Assembly (NCBI GenBank): GCA_022820725.1
Contig: JAJEFA010000017.1
Coordinates: 62,001 to 126,000, forward strand
Source: Candidatus Binatia bacterium
Lineage (GTDB): Bacteria; Desulfobacterota; Binatia; Bin18
Length of the DNA: 64,000 nucleotides
Direction of reading: 5' to 3'
Position 1 is the stretch's first letter; each line of letters starts with the position of its first letter. The notes beneath the pieces were generated by a model. The model was not told the DNA's origin and ran no database searches. It saw only the letters and a program-made list of their open reading frames with translations. Shown in pieces: positions 1-8,100 of this stretch. The position numbers and the translations under genes were made by a program.

Positions 1-700
1 TCACCAGGAAATCGTCGTCCACGAAATCCACCCCGCGCGGATGATTGACATAGGCGCGCGCGCTGGCGTCGAGCAGTTCCTCGGTGTTGGCCGCGGTAAA
101 GACCGTTGGCGATTGATTCGGACAGCCGTAGCTGGCGCAGTTCACCGCGTAGTGAATCCGGTTGTCGCGCCAGATGGGCCGCAGGATGCCGTGTTCGATA
201 TTGTTGAGCGTCAACTCCTGGCCGGCGACCTGAGCATGAACGTCGTCCCACGGGCCGGATAAGGGGATCCAACTCTCGTGGATGGCGCGGATGGAATCCA
301 CAGGATAGGCGTTGACGACCACTTGTACGGTGAGCGCGTTATAGAAATTGATCCAGTAGGCTTTCTGTTCGGCTCGGGCATAGGCGCGCGGATCGTGGGC
401 CTGCAAATGTGTTAAATAGTCGGTCAGCTTGGTCCTGTCCTCGGCGCTGGCCTTGAGTGCGGCATAGTCGAAGCGGTTGACACCTGACGGGTGGGAGCTG
501 AGGTAGGTGGTCAGGAGGTTCTGCCAAGTGCTGTGATCGATAGTTTCAGTATTGGTTTCGTCGCTCGCATTCCAGAACTCGAGCAAGGCCGATGAAGGCG
601 CGGCCAGGACGAAGCTGGGAGCGAAGACGAGCAGGGCTGCCATGGTCAGCCTCAGCCAGCCTCGGCGTCTCGCCAGTTCCGTGGGTTGAGGATGCTTCAT
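1..700 (-). CDS. DUF547 domain-containing exported protein (partial, C-terminus beyond window)
   Basis: The reading frame is open from an ATG at 700 to the window edge, giving 233 codons. The start follows a GGAG ribosome-binding site. The first ~34 residues form a signal peptide (RRR followed by a hydrophobic run ending VLAAP). The body matches the DUF547 family: YWINFYNALTVQVV, YPVDSIRAI, LTLNNIEHGILRPIW, IHYAVNCASYGCPN and YVNHPRGV occur in the usual order. The Cys in NCASYGCPN and the preceding His are the most conserved family positions. DUF547 proteins are exported and of unknown function. The C-terminal end lies outside the window. It reads away from the downstream genes, so the gap 701-1037 is a divergent promoter region. 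Confidence 0.85.
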   Translation of the reverse strand, partial: MKHPQPTELARRRGWLRLTMAALLVFAPSFVLAAPSSALLEFWNASDETNTETIDHSTWQNLLTTYLSSHPSGVNRFDYAALKASAEDRTKLTDYLTHLQAHDPRAYARAEQKAYWINFYNALTVQVVVNAYPVDSIRAIHESWIPLSGPWDDVHAQVAGQELTLNNIEHGILRPIWRDNRIHYAVNCASYGCPNQSPTVFTAANTEELLDASARAYVNHPRGVDFVDDDFLV

Positions 701-1037
701 AGTCACTTCTCTCCTTAACACTCATGTACTATCTGATTCTTTACAGAACGAAAGACCTGTATCCAGGGCCGGTGGGCCGACTGTAACCCTATTACTCCGC
801 ACGTGTCTGCCCGTTCTGACAAGGGGGCTTGCACTCTATCTCATTCTCGCACTATATTGCGGAACTGTTAAGTCATGCAGTCTGTTTGCATGGAAAATAA
901 TTGAATAGAACCTCGTACTTACTCCCGGTTCACATTATGGTCGTCAACAGCACTCTCTATTCTTCTTCGATTCTCCGAATCCTATCCTGCCCCTAAAAGT
1001 TCTGGGAACACACAACACTGTTGTAGGAGGAAACCAT
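701..1037. other. Divergent intergenic region with one possible sigma70-type promoter
   Basis: There is no gene in these 337 bases. TTGCAC at 829-834 and TATATT at 853-858, separated by 18 bases, could be a plus-strand promoter for the small secreted protein at 1038. The AGGAGGAAA ribosome-binding site of that gene lies at the right end. Nothing else is recognisable. Confidence 0.35.
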
Positions 1038-1406
1038 ATGAAAGCGATGATTGGTGTATTGGCCCTGGCTGTTCTCGGAGCCCTGTGGCAGGTGTCCGCG
1101 TCCGCATCGGGCTCTATTTCGATAGGCGGAGGCATCAGCCCCCGAGACGCATACACGCAGGGCAAGAAGCTCACCTTCAAGAAGCTGGTGTGCTCCTCCT
1201 GCCCAATCCAGCGGAGCGAGTTGGACCAGACCCGGGCCCAGAGCCTGAAGAACAGCCTCGAAGCGCGTGATGCGGAAAGCAAGCCGGGCACGCCGGACGA
1301 CGAACACATCCAGGTGCTGTGTCCGGGCAGCCGCGGGGCCGATTGCGGCAGTGTGGACGAACAGGAACTCGTCCATTATTACCTGACCCGCCGCTACAAG
1401 CTGTAA
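1038..1406 (+). CDS. Small secreted protein with CxxC pair, unknown function
   Basis: This encodes 122 residues. The start has a strong AGGAGGAAACC ribosome-binding site. Residues 1-~23 are a signal peptide ending ASASG, so the product is exported. The mature part is polar, with CSSCP near residue 54, LCPG near 95 and a further Cys (ADCG), giving four cysteines that could form disulfides or hold a cofactor. There is no CxxCH haem motif. I do not recognise the family. It lies 67 bases upstream of an outer-membrane barrel gene in the same direction, so the two may be co-transcribed and act at the envelope. This is an inference from spacing only. Confidence 0.7.
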   Translation: MKAMIGVLALAVLGALWQVSASASGSISIGGGISPRDAYTQGKKLTFKKLVCSSCPIQRSELDQTRAQSLKNSLEARDAESKPGTPDDEHIQVLCPGSRGADCGSVDEQELVHYYLTRRYKL

Positions 1407-1473
1407 CTGTTTGCTCCTGCGGCCACGCCACGCCCCTTCGCCGCCTTACCGATGAAGGAGAGAGGTCTCTATT

Positions 1474-2376
1474 ATGCGACTATCCCGTACTCCGGCCTTT
1501 GCTATAGCAACTTTGGCCGTTTTCCTTTTCACCGCCGCGCCGGCACGCGCGGGTTCGCCCTGGCTCCCCGCACCGGGGGCCGGAGATGTCAACCTGTCGT
1601 ACACCTACCAGACTGCGGACGAATTTTATCGCAACACCACAAAAGTCCCGACACCGGGGAACGTCGACGAAGACCTCGTACAGCACACAACCTATGTGGA
1701 AGCGCGCTACGGGTTGTTGGATAATCTCGCCATAGACGGGCGCATCGGCTATGCGCAAGGCCACTATGGTTTTGACCCTTCCCGCGGCGCCGGCGCGATC
1801 AGTGAGAAGAGTCCCGACGGGTTGGCCGATGTGAACCTGGGCATCACCTATCGGCTCCTTGACGAGACGATCACCGAGAGTCCGTTCCTGCCCACTCTCG
1901 CCATACGTTTCGGCGGGATCATCGCCGGAGACTACGAAAGCGGCGACATCAATTCGATTGGTGATGGTGGTGACGGGTTTGAGGTCTCAGGCATGGCCGG
2001 CAAGTTTATCGGCGATATGTTTGTTCTGTCATCGGAGTTCGGATACCGCAACCGCACCAACGATATCCCGGACAATCTCTTTTTGAACCTGTCCGGCGGG
2101 ATCATCCTTTTCAACCGCGTCGGTTTGAATATCAGCTACTATCGCGTTGATACCCCGTGGTCCAGCTTCGACATCGGTGATCCCGGCTTCTCGCCGATCG
2201 GCAACGTTTTTCCCGAACTGAAAGAGGAGATGGAACTCATCGGTGGCGGGTTCACTGTTGCGGTAACGGACAGCATCAACCTCGGGTTTCAGTACGCGTC
2301 GGTTATTGAAGGCCGGAATACCGCGGCGTCCGATGTTTTCAGCGTGTCGCTCGGCTACTCGTTCGACACCTATTGA
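1474..2376 (+). CDS. Outer-membrane beta-barrel protein (MetA-pathway/transporter-like)
   Basis: This encodes 300 residues starting at an ATG behind GAAGGAGAGAGG. A signal peptide covers ~26 residues and ends PARAG. The rest consists of alternating amphipathic strands (YTYQTADEF, YVEARYGLLDNLAIDGRIGYA, ADVNLGITYRLL) and ends in an aromatic outer-membrane signature, VSLGYSFDTY. The pattern and length fit the 'putative MetA-pathway of phenol degradation' / DUF3034-like group of outer-membrane channels, often associated with uptake of hydrophobic or aromatic compounds. It precedes the TRAP permease genes by 86 bases, so outer- and inner-membrane transport of the same solute is plausible but unproven. 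Confidence 0.65.
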   Translation: MRLSRTPAFAIATLAVFLFTAAPARAGSPWLPAPGAGDVNLSYTYQTADEFYRNTTKVPTPGNVDEDLVQHTTYVEARYGLLDNLAIDGRIGYAQGHYGFDPSRGAGAISEKSPDGLADVNLGITYRLLDETITESPFLPTLAIRFGGIIAGDYESGDINSIGDGGDGFEVSGMAGKFIGDMFVLSSEFGYRNRTNDIPDNLFLNLSGGIILFNRVGLNISYYRVDTPWSSFDIGDPGFSPIGNVFPELKEEMELIGGGFTVAVTDSINLGFQYASVIEGRNTAASDVFSVSLGYSFDTY

Positions 2377-2462
2377 GCCTTCCTCTTCCACCTGATGCGC
2401 TTGCTTGAGGTTTGCTGCAAGACGTGACGGAGCGAGAAGGCATGGGAAACGATAACTGAAAG

Positions 2463-2978
2463 ATGGCTTCTCTATACGGTTCCCATTTGGTGGACCACCG
2501 CTTCGGCGTCTTTTTGGAGCATCTGACCCGGACGGTCGCGATGGCAGGCGGCCTGCTCCTGATCGGGGTCATGGCGATGACCGTGATCAGTATTCTCGGA
2601 CGCTACCTCTTCAATGCGCCGATCCCAGGCGATTACGAGATGACCGAGCTTGCCTGTGGGGTCTCCGTGTTTGCCTTCTTCCCCTATGGTCACCTGAAGA
2701 ATGCCAACATCGTTGTCGAGTTCTTCACCGCTCGACTGCACCCGCGTTTCAAGACGGCGTTGGACATGGTGCACAGTTTCGCCTTCACGGTGGTCGCGGG
2801 TCTCATCGCTTGGCGCCTCTTCGTCGGTGGAATGCACAAACTTAGGGATGGCGAGACCACCCTGTTTCTCGGCCTCCCGATCCATTGGGGCTACTTCCTG
2901 GCGCTACTGGGAGCAGGATTGTTGACCGCGGTCTGCGTCTGGGTGTTCTCCCGTCATCTGCGCGCATTCAGGCGATGA
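2463..2978 (+). CDS. dctQ: TRAP transporter small permease DctQ
   Basis: This is a 171-residue inner-membrane protein with four hydrophobic segments, the usual DctQ length. Family features include GRYLFNAPIPGDYEMTELACGVSVFAFFPYGHLKNANIVVEFF near residues 42-85, with the conserved Glu and the 'ANIVVEFF' segment. DctQ partners with DctM in sodium-driven tripartite (TRAP) uptake of organic acids and related solutes. Its stop overlaps the DctM start as ATGA at 2975-2978, indicating translational coupling. The ribosome-binding site is weak. Confidence 0.88.
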   Translation: MASLYGSHLVDHRFGVFLEHLTRTVAMAGGLLLIGVMAMTVISILGRYLFNAPIPGDYEMTELACGVSVFAFFPYGHLKNANIVVEFFTARLHPRFKTALDMVHSFAFTVVAGLIAWRLFVGGMHKLRDGETTLFLGLPIHWGYFLALLGAGLLTAVCVWVFSRHLRAFRR

Positions 2979-4291
2979 CCAATATCGAGTTCGGTGGGCT
3001 CTTGTTCGGCATCTGCGTGGTGCTGATCGCTTTCCGGATGCCCGTTGGGGTCGCCATGTTCGTGGTCGGCGGTTTCGGCTTCGCCTCGTTGGCAGGATGG
3101 TCGGCGTTTCTCAACCTCCTCAACACCGCCCCGTTCAGTCGGGTGTCGAGCTATACTCTTTCGGTGCTGCCGCTATTCCTGCTGATGGGTCAGTTTGCGA
3201 CCCGGGCGGGGCTCACCCGCTCGCTGTTCACCGCAGCTCGCGCTTGGGTGGGGCATTATCGCGGCGGGCTCGCCATCTCGACTATCTGTGGATGTGCGGC
3301 GTTCGGGGCTGTCTGCGGCTCGTCGATCGCGACCGGAGCGACGATGGCCTCGGTGGCGCTGCCCGAGATGAAACGCTCCGGCTATTCTGGGGCACTGGCT
3401 ACCGGTACGCTGGCCGGTGGCGGTACACTCGGCATCCTGATCCCTCCTTCGATCATCCTGGTGATCTACGCGATCATTACCGAACAGTCGGTCGGCAAGC
3501 TGTTCCTCGCCGCGCTCATCCCCGGTCTCATCACGGTGCTTGGTTATTCGATCGCGATCAGCCTCTATGTCCGGCTCAAGCCCGAATCGGCTCCGGTCGC
3601 GCCGGCCGTGCCGTTCAGTGAACGCGTGCGCAGCCTAGGTGCGGTGCTACCGGTCGCGGCGATCTTTCTGCTGGTCATCGGCGGCATCTATCTCGGCGTA
3701 TTCACCCCGACCGAGGGCGCTGCCATCGGGGCTGCGGCCACCGCCTTGGTCGCAGTTGCCTCTGGCCGGATGAGTTGGGCGAGCCTTGTATCGAGTCTGC
3801 TCGATACCGCGCAAGCCACCGCGATGGTCTTCATGATTTTGATTGGTGCCGATATCTATAGCGCCTTTCTCGCGCTGTCCCAGATTCCAGTCGAACTGGC
3901 GGACGCGCTTACGACATCGGGACTGGCACCAATGTCGATCCTGATCGGTATTTTGGTCGTCTATTTGCTCCTCGGCTGTGTGATGGACAGCATGGCCATG
4001 ATCCTCCTCACAGTGCCGGTATTCTTCCCGCTGGTCACCGGGCTTGATTTCGGCTTCACCGAGGAGGAGATGGCGCTCTGGTTCGGGATTCTGACGCTGA
4101 TCGTCGTCGAAATCGGGTTGATCACCCCGCCGATCGGCCTCAACGTCTACATTATCAATTCGCTGGCCGAGGGCGTCCGACTTGGCGAATCGTTCCGGGG
4201 TATCGTCCCGTTCCTGCTGAGCGACTTCGTCCGAGTCGCGATCATTCTGGCCCTACCCGCAACCTGCCTCTGGCTCCCGGGGTTGCTTTAG
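2975..4291 (+). CDS. dctM: TRAP transporter large permease DctM
   Basis: This encodes 438 residues from the ATG that overlaps the DctQ stop; an upstream in-frame start at 2885 would lie inside dctQ and is rejected. It is a multi-spanning inner-membrane protein (about 12 hydrophobic segments). It carries DctM hallmarks: AFRMPVGVAMFVVG at the N-terminus, FGAVCGSSIATGATMASVALPEMKRSGY, GTLAGGGTLGILIPPSIILVIYAI, and the C-terminal ITPPIGLNVYIINSLA. It is the ion-coupled translocation subunit of the TRAP system. Its last bases overlap the convergent dctP by four bases. Confidence 0.92.
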   Translation: MTNIEFGGLLFGICVVLIAFRMPVGVAMFVVGGFGFASLAGWSAFLNLLNTAPFSRVSSYTLSVLPLFLLMGQFATRAGLTRSLFTAARAWVGHYRGGLAISTICGCAAFGAVCGSSIATGATMASVALPEMKRSGYSGALATGTLAGGGTLGILIPPSIILVIYAIITEQSVGKLFLAALIPGLITVLGYSIAISLYVRLKPESAPVAPAVPFSERVRSLGAVLPVAAIFLLVIGGIYLGVFTPTEGAAIGAAATALVAVASGRMSWASLVSSLLDTAQATAMVFMILIGADIYSAFLALSQIPVELADALTTSGLAPMSILIGILVVYLLLGCVMDSMAMILLTVPVFFPLVTGLDFGFTEEEMALWFGILTLIVVEIGLITPPIGLNVYIINSLAEGVRLGESFRGIVPFLLSDFVRVAIILALPATCLWLPGLL

Positions 4292-5325
4292 TCGCTATAC
4301 TTAGCGACCAAGCGCCTGGCATCAGCGATCAGAGCCCGTCCATCATACCCCATAGCGCTGACCTTCTCGATCCAGCTATCGACAACCGTCTGGGTCACCT
4401 TCTCCCAGCGCGCCCTCTCTACTTCGGAGAGCGACAGAATCGGATCGTCCCGCTTGACGGCAATGGCGCGGCCTGGCTTCTCGTCGTCCTTCCATATCCG
4501 GCCGAGTCGTTTGGACAATGCCATCCCCGTGCTGTCGTCGATTATGGCTCTGATATCCTGCGGGAGTTGATCGTAGCGCTGCTTGTTCATTGTCATCACG
4601 AACACGGCGCAGGAGAGGAAGACCTCAGTGTGGTATTTCGTCACTTCGTGCAGGCGGAGAGGACGCAGGATGGTCCAAGGCATCCAGGTTCCGTCGACCA
4701 CGCCCAGGGACAGCGCCTCATAGACTTTGGGGGCCGGCATACCGACCGGGATGGCGCCGAGCGCCCTGAGCATAGCCGCGCTAGCCTGCGAAGGGGCGCG
4801 CATCTTCAACCCCTTGAGGTCCTCCAAGGTGCGAATCTGTTTCCCGGTGGTGTGGAGGTGGCTGCGTGCGGTGGTATGAAAGACCAACGGTTGGGTGTCC
4901 TGATATTCGTCCCGCATCCACTTCCGATAGAACTCGGTCAGTGCTTGGCTGGTCGCGACTGCGTCGCCGGCAACGGAAGGCAGTTCGAATACCTCCGTCA
5001 GCGGAAACCGCCCCGGCGAGTAGCCGGGCAGGGTCCAGATAATATCAACCACCCCATCACGCGCTTGGCCATAGAGGTCCGACGGCTTACCGCCGAGCTG
5101 CATGGCCGTAAACACTTGGATCTTGACTCGATTCCCGGACCTCTCCTCAATTGCCTGAGCCCAAGGCTGTATGAACAACCGATTGGCGATCGCCTTAGGC
5201 GCGCTGAAAGTGTGCAGCCGAAGCGTGATCTGCTCCGCGTCTACACTGCGCGAAGGCGTGCAGACTATGCCCGTGCAGAGCGCGGCAAACGTCGCCCATC
5301 CCGTGACCCCTCGGAGCATAGTCAT
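4288..5325 (-). CDS. dctP: TRAP transporter substrate-binding protein DctP
   Basis: This encodes 345 residues from an ATG behind AGAAAGGGAACAG. A longer frame to 5418 lacks a ribosome-binding site and would bury the signal peptide. A signal peptide (~27 residues) precedes a DctP-type periplasmic domain: ITLRLHTFSAPKAIANR, the SDLYGQARDGVVDIIWTLPGY segment, DLKGLKMRAPSQASAAMLRALGAIPVGMP with the carboxylate-binding Arg region, and the EALSLGVVDG motif. The gene is convergent with dctQM, ending inside dctM, instead of in the common dctPQM order. It may therefore be controlled from its own promoter in 5326-5718. Confidence 0.9.
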   Translation of the reverse strand: MTMLRGVTGWATFAALCTGIVCTPSRSVDAEQITLRLHTFSAPKAIANRLFIQPWAQAIEERSGNRVKIQVFTAMQLGGKPSDLYGQARDGVVDIIWTLPGYSPGRFPLTEVFELPSVAGDAVATSQALTEFYRKWMRDEYQDTQPLVFHTTARSHLHTTGKQIRTLEDLKGLKMRAPSQASAAMLRALGAIPVGMPAPKVYEALSLGVVDGTWMPWTILRPLRLHEVTKYHTEVFLSCAVFVMTMNKQRYDQLPQDIRAIIDDSTGMALSKRLGRIWKDDEKPGRAIAVKRDDPILSLSEVERARWEKVTQTVVDSWIEKVSAMGYDGRALIADARRLVAKYSD

Positions 5326-5718
5326 CTGTTCCCTTTCTGATGTTGAGTGGAATAAATATCGGCTCTGTAGAGGATATTCATGAACTCTCCTGCCCCCGCT
5401 TTGGCTCATCTCGGCCATTTGAGCATGAGCTGCGTTATCGCGAGATACATAAAGGTCTCAGAGGTGACAGGCAAGCGCAGTATGCCCTGGAGATAGGGCG
5501 TCCTCGAGTGACAAGCCGCCCCCGCCTACGCGTTGTCCGCTCAGATCAACGCGAACTACCCGAAGCGATCGTTGAAAGGGCACAAACGCGGTGCTAGGTT
5601 TCTAGGCCATGCCACCGAGAGGAGATGTTCCTATCGTTGCATTCCTCCGCACTAAGCCCAATATAACAACACCGGCCCGCAATAGCCGCCTCGTCCACTG
5701 GAACATAAGGGGGCTGGT
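5326..5718. other. Intergenic region between dctP and the NCS2 permease
   Basis: These 393 bases lie between divergent genes. An 85-codon frame at 5340-5597 has no ribosome-binding site and no recognisable family. A second plus-strand frame near 5510-5600 reads QINANYPKRSLKGHKRG, which looks protein-like but short, possibly a decayed remnant. The right end carries the start region of the NCS2 gene. No convincing promoter, repeat or RNA was seen. Confidence 0.3.
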
Positions 5719-7215
5719 ATGAGTACACACGCGTCCAGGCCAGGTTCCAGTATTCGCTACCAGCCCGACGAGAAACTTCCGGCGGCGCTTGCCCTCGGCC
5801 TCGCTCTGCAACTCGCCGCTCTCCTTTTGCCCGGTATCGTGTTGATTCCAACGACTATGTTCCAGGCCGTCGGCGCGACCGATGTCTTCCTGTTATGGGC
5901 CGTATCTGCCTCCGTCATAGCCTGTGGTGTAACCACGCTGCTGCAAGCGGTTCGGGTCGGCCCGGTCGGCGCAGGCTATATTCTGACGACAGGACCACCC
6001 GGAATCGCTATCGCGGTCAGTGCCATGGCGGTCGCCGCGGGCGGTCCGGCCTTACTCGCCACCATGGTCTTCATCATGGCTCTCTTCCAGTTTGTGTTCT
6101 CCGCGCGTCTTTCGCTGTTCCGGCGGCTGCTGACGCCGACCATCACGGGAACGGTGCTCATGCTGACGCCGGTTACGGTCATGCCGATTATTTTCAATCA
6201 GTTGAAGAACGTGCCGGACGGAACCCCGGCGTTGGCCGCTCCGCTGAGCGCTCTGGCGACCCTACTCGTCGCTGTTGGTATCATGCTGAAGGCGACGGGG
6301 TCGCTGCGCCTCTGGGCGCCGGGCATCGGTATTGCCGCCGGCTCAGCGATCGCCGGGGTTTTCGGTCTCTACGACATCGACCGCGTCGCTGAGGCTTCGT
6401 GGATTGGCCTCCCGAGGGCTGAATGGCTGGGCTTCGATCTCAAATTCGGGACGGCTTTCTGGGGGCTTCTTCCGGCGTTTCTGTTCATCGCCCTGCTCTG
6501 CACGGTCCAAACGATCAGCAGTGCCGTTTCCATTCAGCGCCTATCCTGGCGTCAGCCCCGGGCGGTGGATTTCCGAGCGGTGCAAGGGGCGGTCGCCGCA
6601 GACGGCGTCGGCAATCTCCTGTCCGGCCTCGCGGGAACAATGCCGAACGGGTTCCGTCCGACGGGCGCGGCGATGGCTGAGCTGACCGGAATCAACTCCC
6701 CCAGTGTCGGAGTCGTCCTCGGGGCATTGCTCATCACGCTCGCCTTCCTGCCGAAAGTGCTCGCCGTATTTCTGGCGATACCCAGCCCGGTTATCGCCGC
6801 TTTTATTACTATAACGATGGCGACGATTTTCATCCTGGGTATAAAGATCGTCGTTCAGGATGGGCTCGACTATCGCAGGGGCTTAATCGCCGGCGTCGCG
6901 TTCTGGCTTGGAGTCGGCTTTCAGAATGGCGTGATATTTCCCGAGTATGTATTGGAGTTCGCGGGAGGTCTATTGCGGAACGGGATGATAGCCGGCGGCC
7001 TCGTCGCCATTGCCATGACCCTCTTCGTCGAGCTGACGAAGCCGCGCCGCAGTCGGCTTGAGGTGGAGTTCGGCCTCTCGGCCCTGCAGAAAATCAGAGA
7101 TTTTCTCGGTGTATTCGCGTCCCGCAACGGTTGGGGCATAACCATGGCGGATCGCCTCGACGCCGTCGGCGAGGAGGCGTTGTTGACGCTCCTCGGACAA
7201 GATGAAGCCGAATAA
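5719..7215 (+). CDS. NCS2-family nucleobase:cation symporter, C-terminal domain cut by an in-frame stop
   Basis: This encodes 498 residues up to the first TAA. Residues ~20-430 are a polytopic NCS2 (xanthine/uracil permease) transporter: GIVLIPTTMFQAVGAT, VGAGYILTTGPPGIAIAVS, TGTVLMLTPVTVMPIIF and GTMPNGFRPTGAAMAELTGINSPSVGVVLGA. This is the uptake route for purines or pyrimidines across the inner membrane. Residues ~440-498 leave the membrane and read LEVEFGLSALQKIRDFLGVFASRNGW...RLDAVGEEALLTLL, resembling the start of an anti-sigma/HATPase-like soluble domain. The domain continues in the same frame after the TAA at 7213-7215 (see next feature). It lies upstream of a YciI gene in the same direction. 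Confidence 0.85.
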   Translation: MSTHASRPGSSIRYQPDEKLPAALALGLALQLAALLLPGIVLIPTTMFQAVGATDVFLLWAVSASVIACGVTTLLQAVRVGPVGAGYILTTGPPGIAIAVSAMAVAAGGPALLATMVFIMALFQFVFSARLSLFRRLLTPTITGTVLMLTPVTVMPIIFNQLKNVPDGTPALAAPLSALATLLVAVGIMLKATGSLRLWAPGIGIAAGSAIAGVFGLYDIDRVAEASWIGLPRAEWLGFDLKFGTAFWGLLPAFLFIALLCTVQTISSAVSIQRLSWRQPRAVDFRAVQGAVAADGVGNLLSGLAGTMPNGFRPTGAAMAELTGINSPSVGVVLGALLITLAFLPKVLAVFLAIPSPVIAAFITITMATIFILGIKIVVQDGLDYRRGLIAGVAFWLGVGFQNGVIFPEYVLEFAGGLLRNGMIAGGLVAIAMTLFVELTKPRRSRLEVEFGLSALQKIRDFLGVFASRNGWGITMADRLDAVGEEALLTLLGQDEAE

Positions 7216-7467
7216 GAGCGTCAGCGACGGCGTTTGCTCCTGGTTGCGCATAAGGAAGACGGTGCGGCGATTCTCGAATTCGTCGCCTCGATGGGCGAGG
7301 AGAACCTTCAGGATCAAATCGCGTTGCTCAGCGAGCAGCCCGCCGAAGATTTGATCGAGCGGGAAGTCTCACTTCGGCTATTGCGGCACCTCGCGTCCTC
7401 GGTTCGCCATCAGCAATACCATGACGTTGACATCGTGACCGTTCGTGTGGCAAGTCCAGGCGGGTAG
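7216..7467 (+). pseudogene. In-frame continuation of the NCS2 C-terminal cytoplasmic domain after a TAA
   Basis: Directly after the TAA at 7213-7215 the same reading frame stays open for 83 codons and completes a soluble domain: LLLVAHKEDGAAILEFVAS, GEENLQDQIALL, IEREVSLRLLRHLASSVRHQQYHDVDIVTVRV. The first part of this domain is the tail of the preceding gene, so a single codon change separates two halves of one domain. It could be translated by re-initiation (TTG at 7234), by readthrough, or not at all. A sequencing error is also possible. The coding character after the stop (third-position GC, no other stops) is intact, suggesting the interruption is recent or tolerated. Confidence 0.6.
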
Positions 7468-7523
7468 ACGTGAGGCGACCACGACTTCACCAAGTACGTT
7501 TCTCAACGAAGGAGGATACGTTG

Positions 7524-7823
7524 ATGTATTTCGTGATTTTCATAACCGATAAGCCAGGTGTAGGGCAGACGCGGATCGATATGATGGACACTATTCGTAC
7601 CTATCTGCATGATCACCCTGATCATCCCGGTGTCAGCCTTCATCATGCGGGCCCGACGCTCGCCGACAACGGAGAGACCATCAACGGCTCTCTCGTGGTG
7701 GTCGAAGCGCCTTCGCTTGAGGCGGTGCGAGCTTTTGTCGCTGACCATCCCCTCAACAAGGCGGGTCGCCTCGCCGAATGTCAGGTGCGCCCGTGGGACT
7801 GGCGGACGGGGCGTCCCGCCTAG
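7524..7823 (+). CDS. YciI family protein
   Basis: This encodes 99 residues from an ATG with GGAGGATACG upstream; earlier in-frame starts lack this. It begins MYFVIFITDKPG and shows the YciI/ferredoxin-like alpha-beta fold pattern: R...H...L, LHHAGPTLADNGETINGSLVVVEAPSLEAVRAFVADHPLNKAGR, and PWDWR near the C-terminus. The His-Asp positions typical of YciI (the HxGP-like turn and DHP/DP segment) are present. Family members are small cytosolic enzymes, some with dehydrochlorinase or lactone-type activity, and most are uncharacterised. The gene sits 56 bases after the NCS2 frame and probably belongs to the same operon. Confidence 0.8.
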   Translation: MYFVIFITDKPGVGQTRIDMMDTIRTYLHDHPDHPGVSLHHAGPTLADNGETINGSLVVVEAPSLEAVRAFVADHPLNKAGRLAECQVRPWDWRTGRPA

Positions 7824-8025
7824 AGCAAAATTCACATGAGTATAGCGTCCAATAGCCTACAGGTGTGCGCTTGGGGGCTTCTTCCCGGCGGAGTGGGCCA
7901 GTTCTCTCCGATACTATGGATAGCCTCTCGCTACATCAGAATGAAAACTGCTCTAACCTTCCGTGTATGGCGCGAACGGGGCGCGTAGTGCCACGTTTCG
8001 TAGCAAGGGCCTGTGAAGCCGAAGG

Positions 8026-8059
8026 CCGTCTGCAATCCGATTCTCGTGATGGCAGACGG
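8026..8059. terminator. Inverted repeat between convergent genes
   Basis: CCGTCTGC at 8026-8033 pairs exactly with GCAGACGG at 8052-8059 across an 18-base loop, in the 277-base gap between the convergent YciI and glycosyltransferase genes. There is no U-tract, so a terminator role is only suggested by position. The rest of 7824-8100 holds no recognisable gene. Confidence 0.3.
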
Positions 8060-8100
8060 CGGAGCCGCGTTTCTTGTAGCCGCAAGGCGGTGGTGGTCAA

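Noticed and set aside
4567..5340. 257-codon plus-strand frame across dctP
   Set aside because: It is antisense to dctP, which has clear family motifs and a signal peptide. The composition of the frame (Arg/His-rich, no domain) is that of a shadow.
5340..5597. 85-codon frame between dctP and the NCS2 gene
   Set aside because: It has no ribosome-binding site, no family similarity, and another frame in the same DNA looks equally protein-like.
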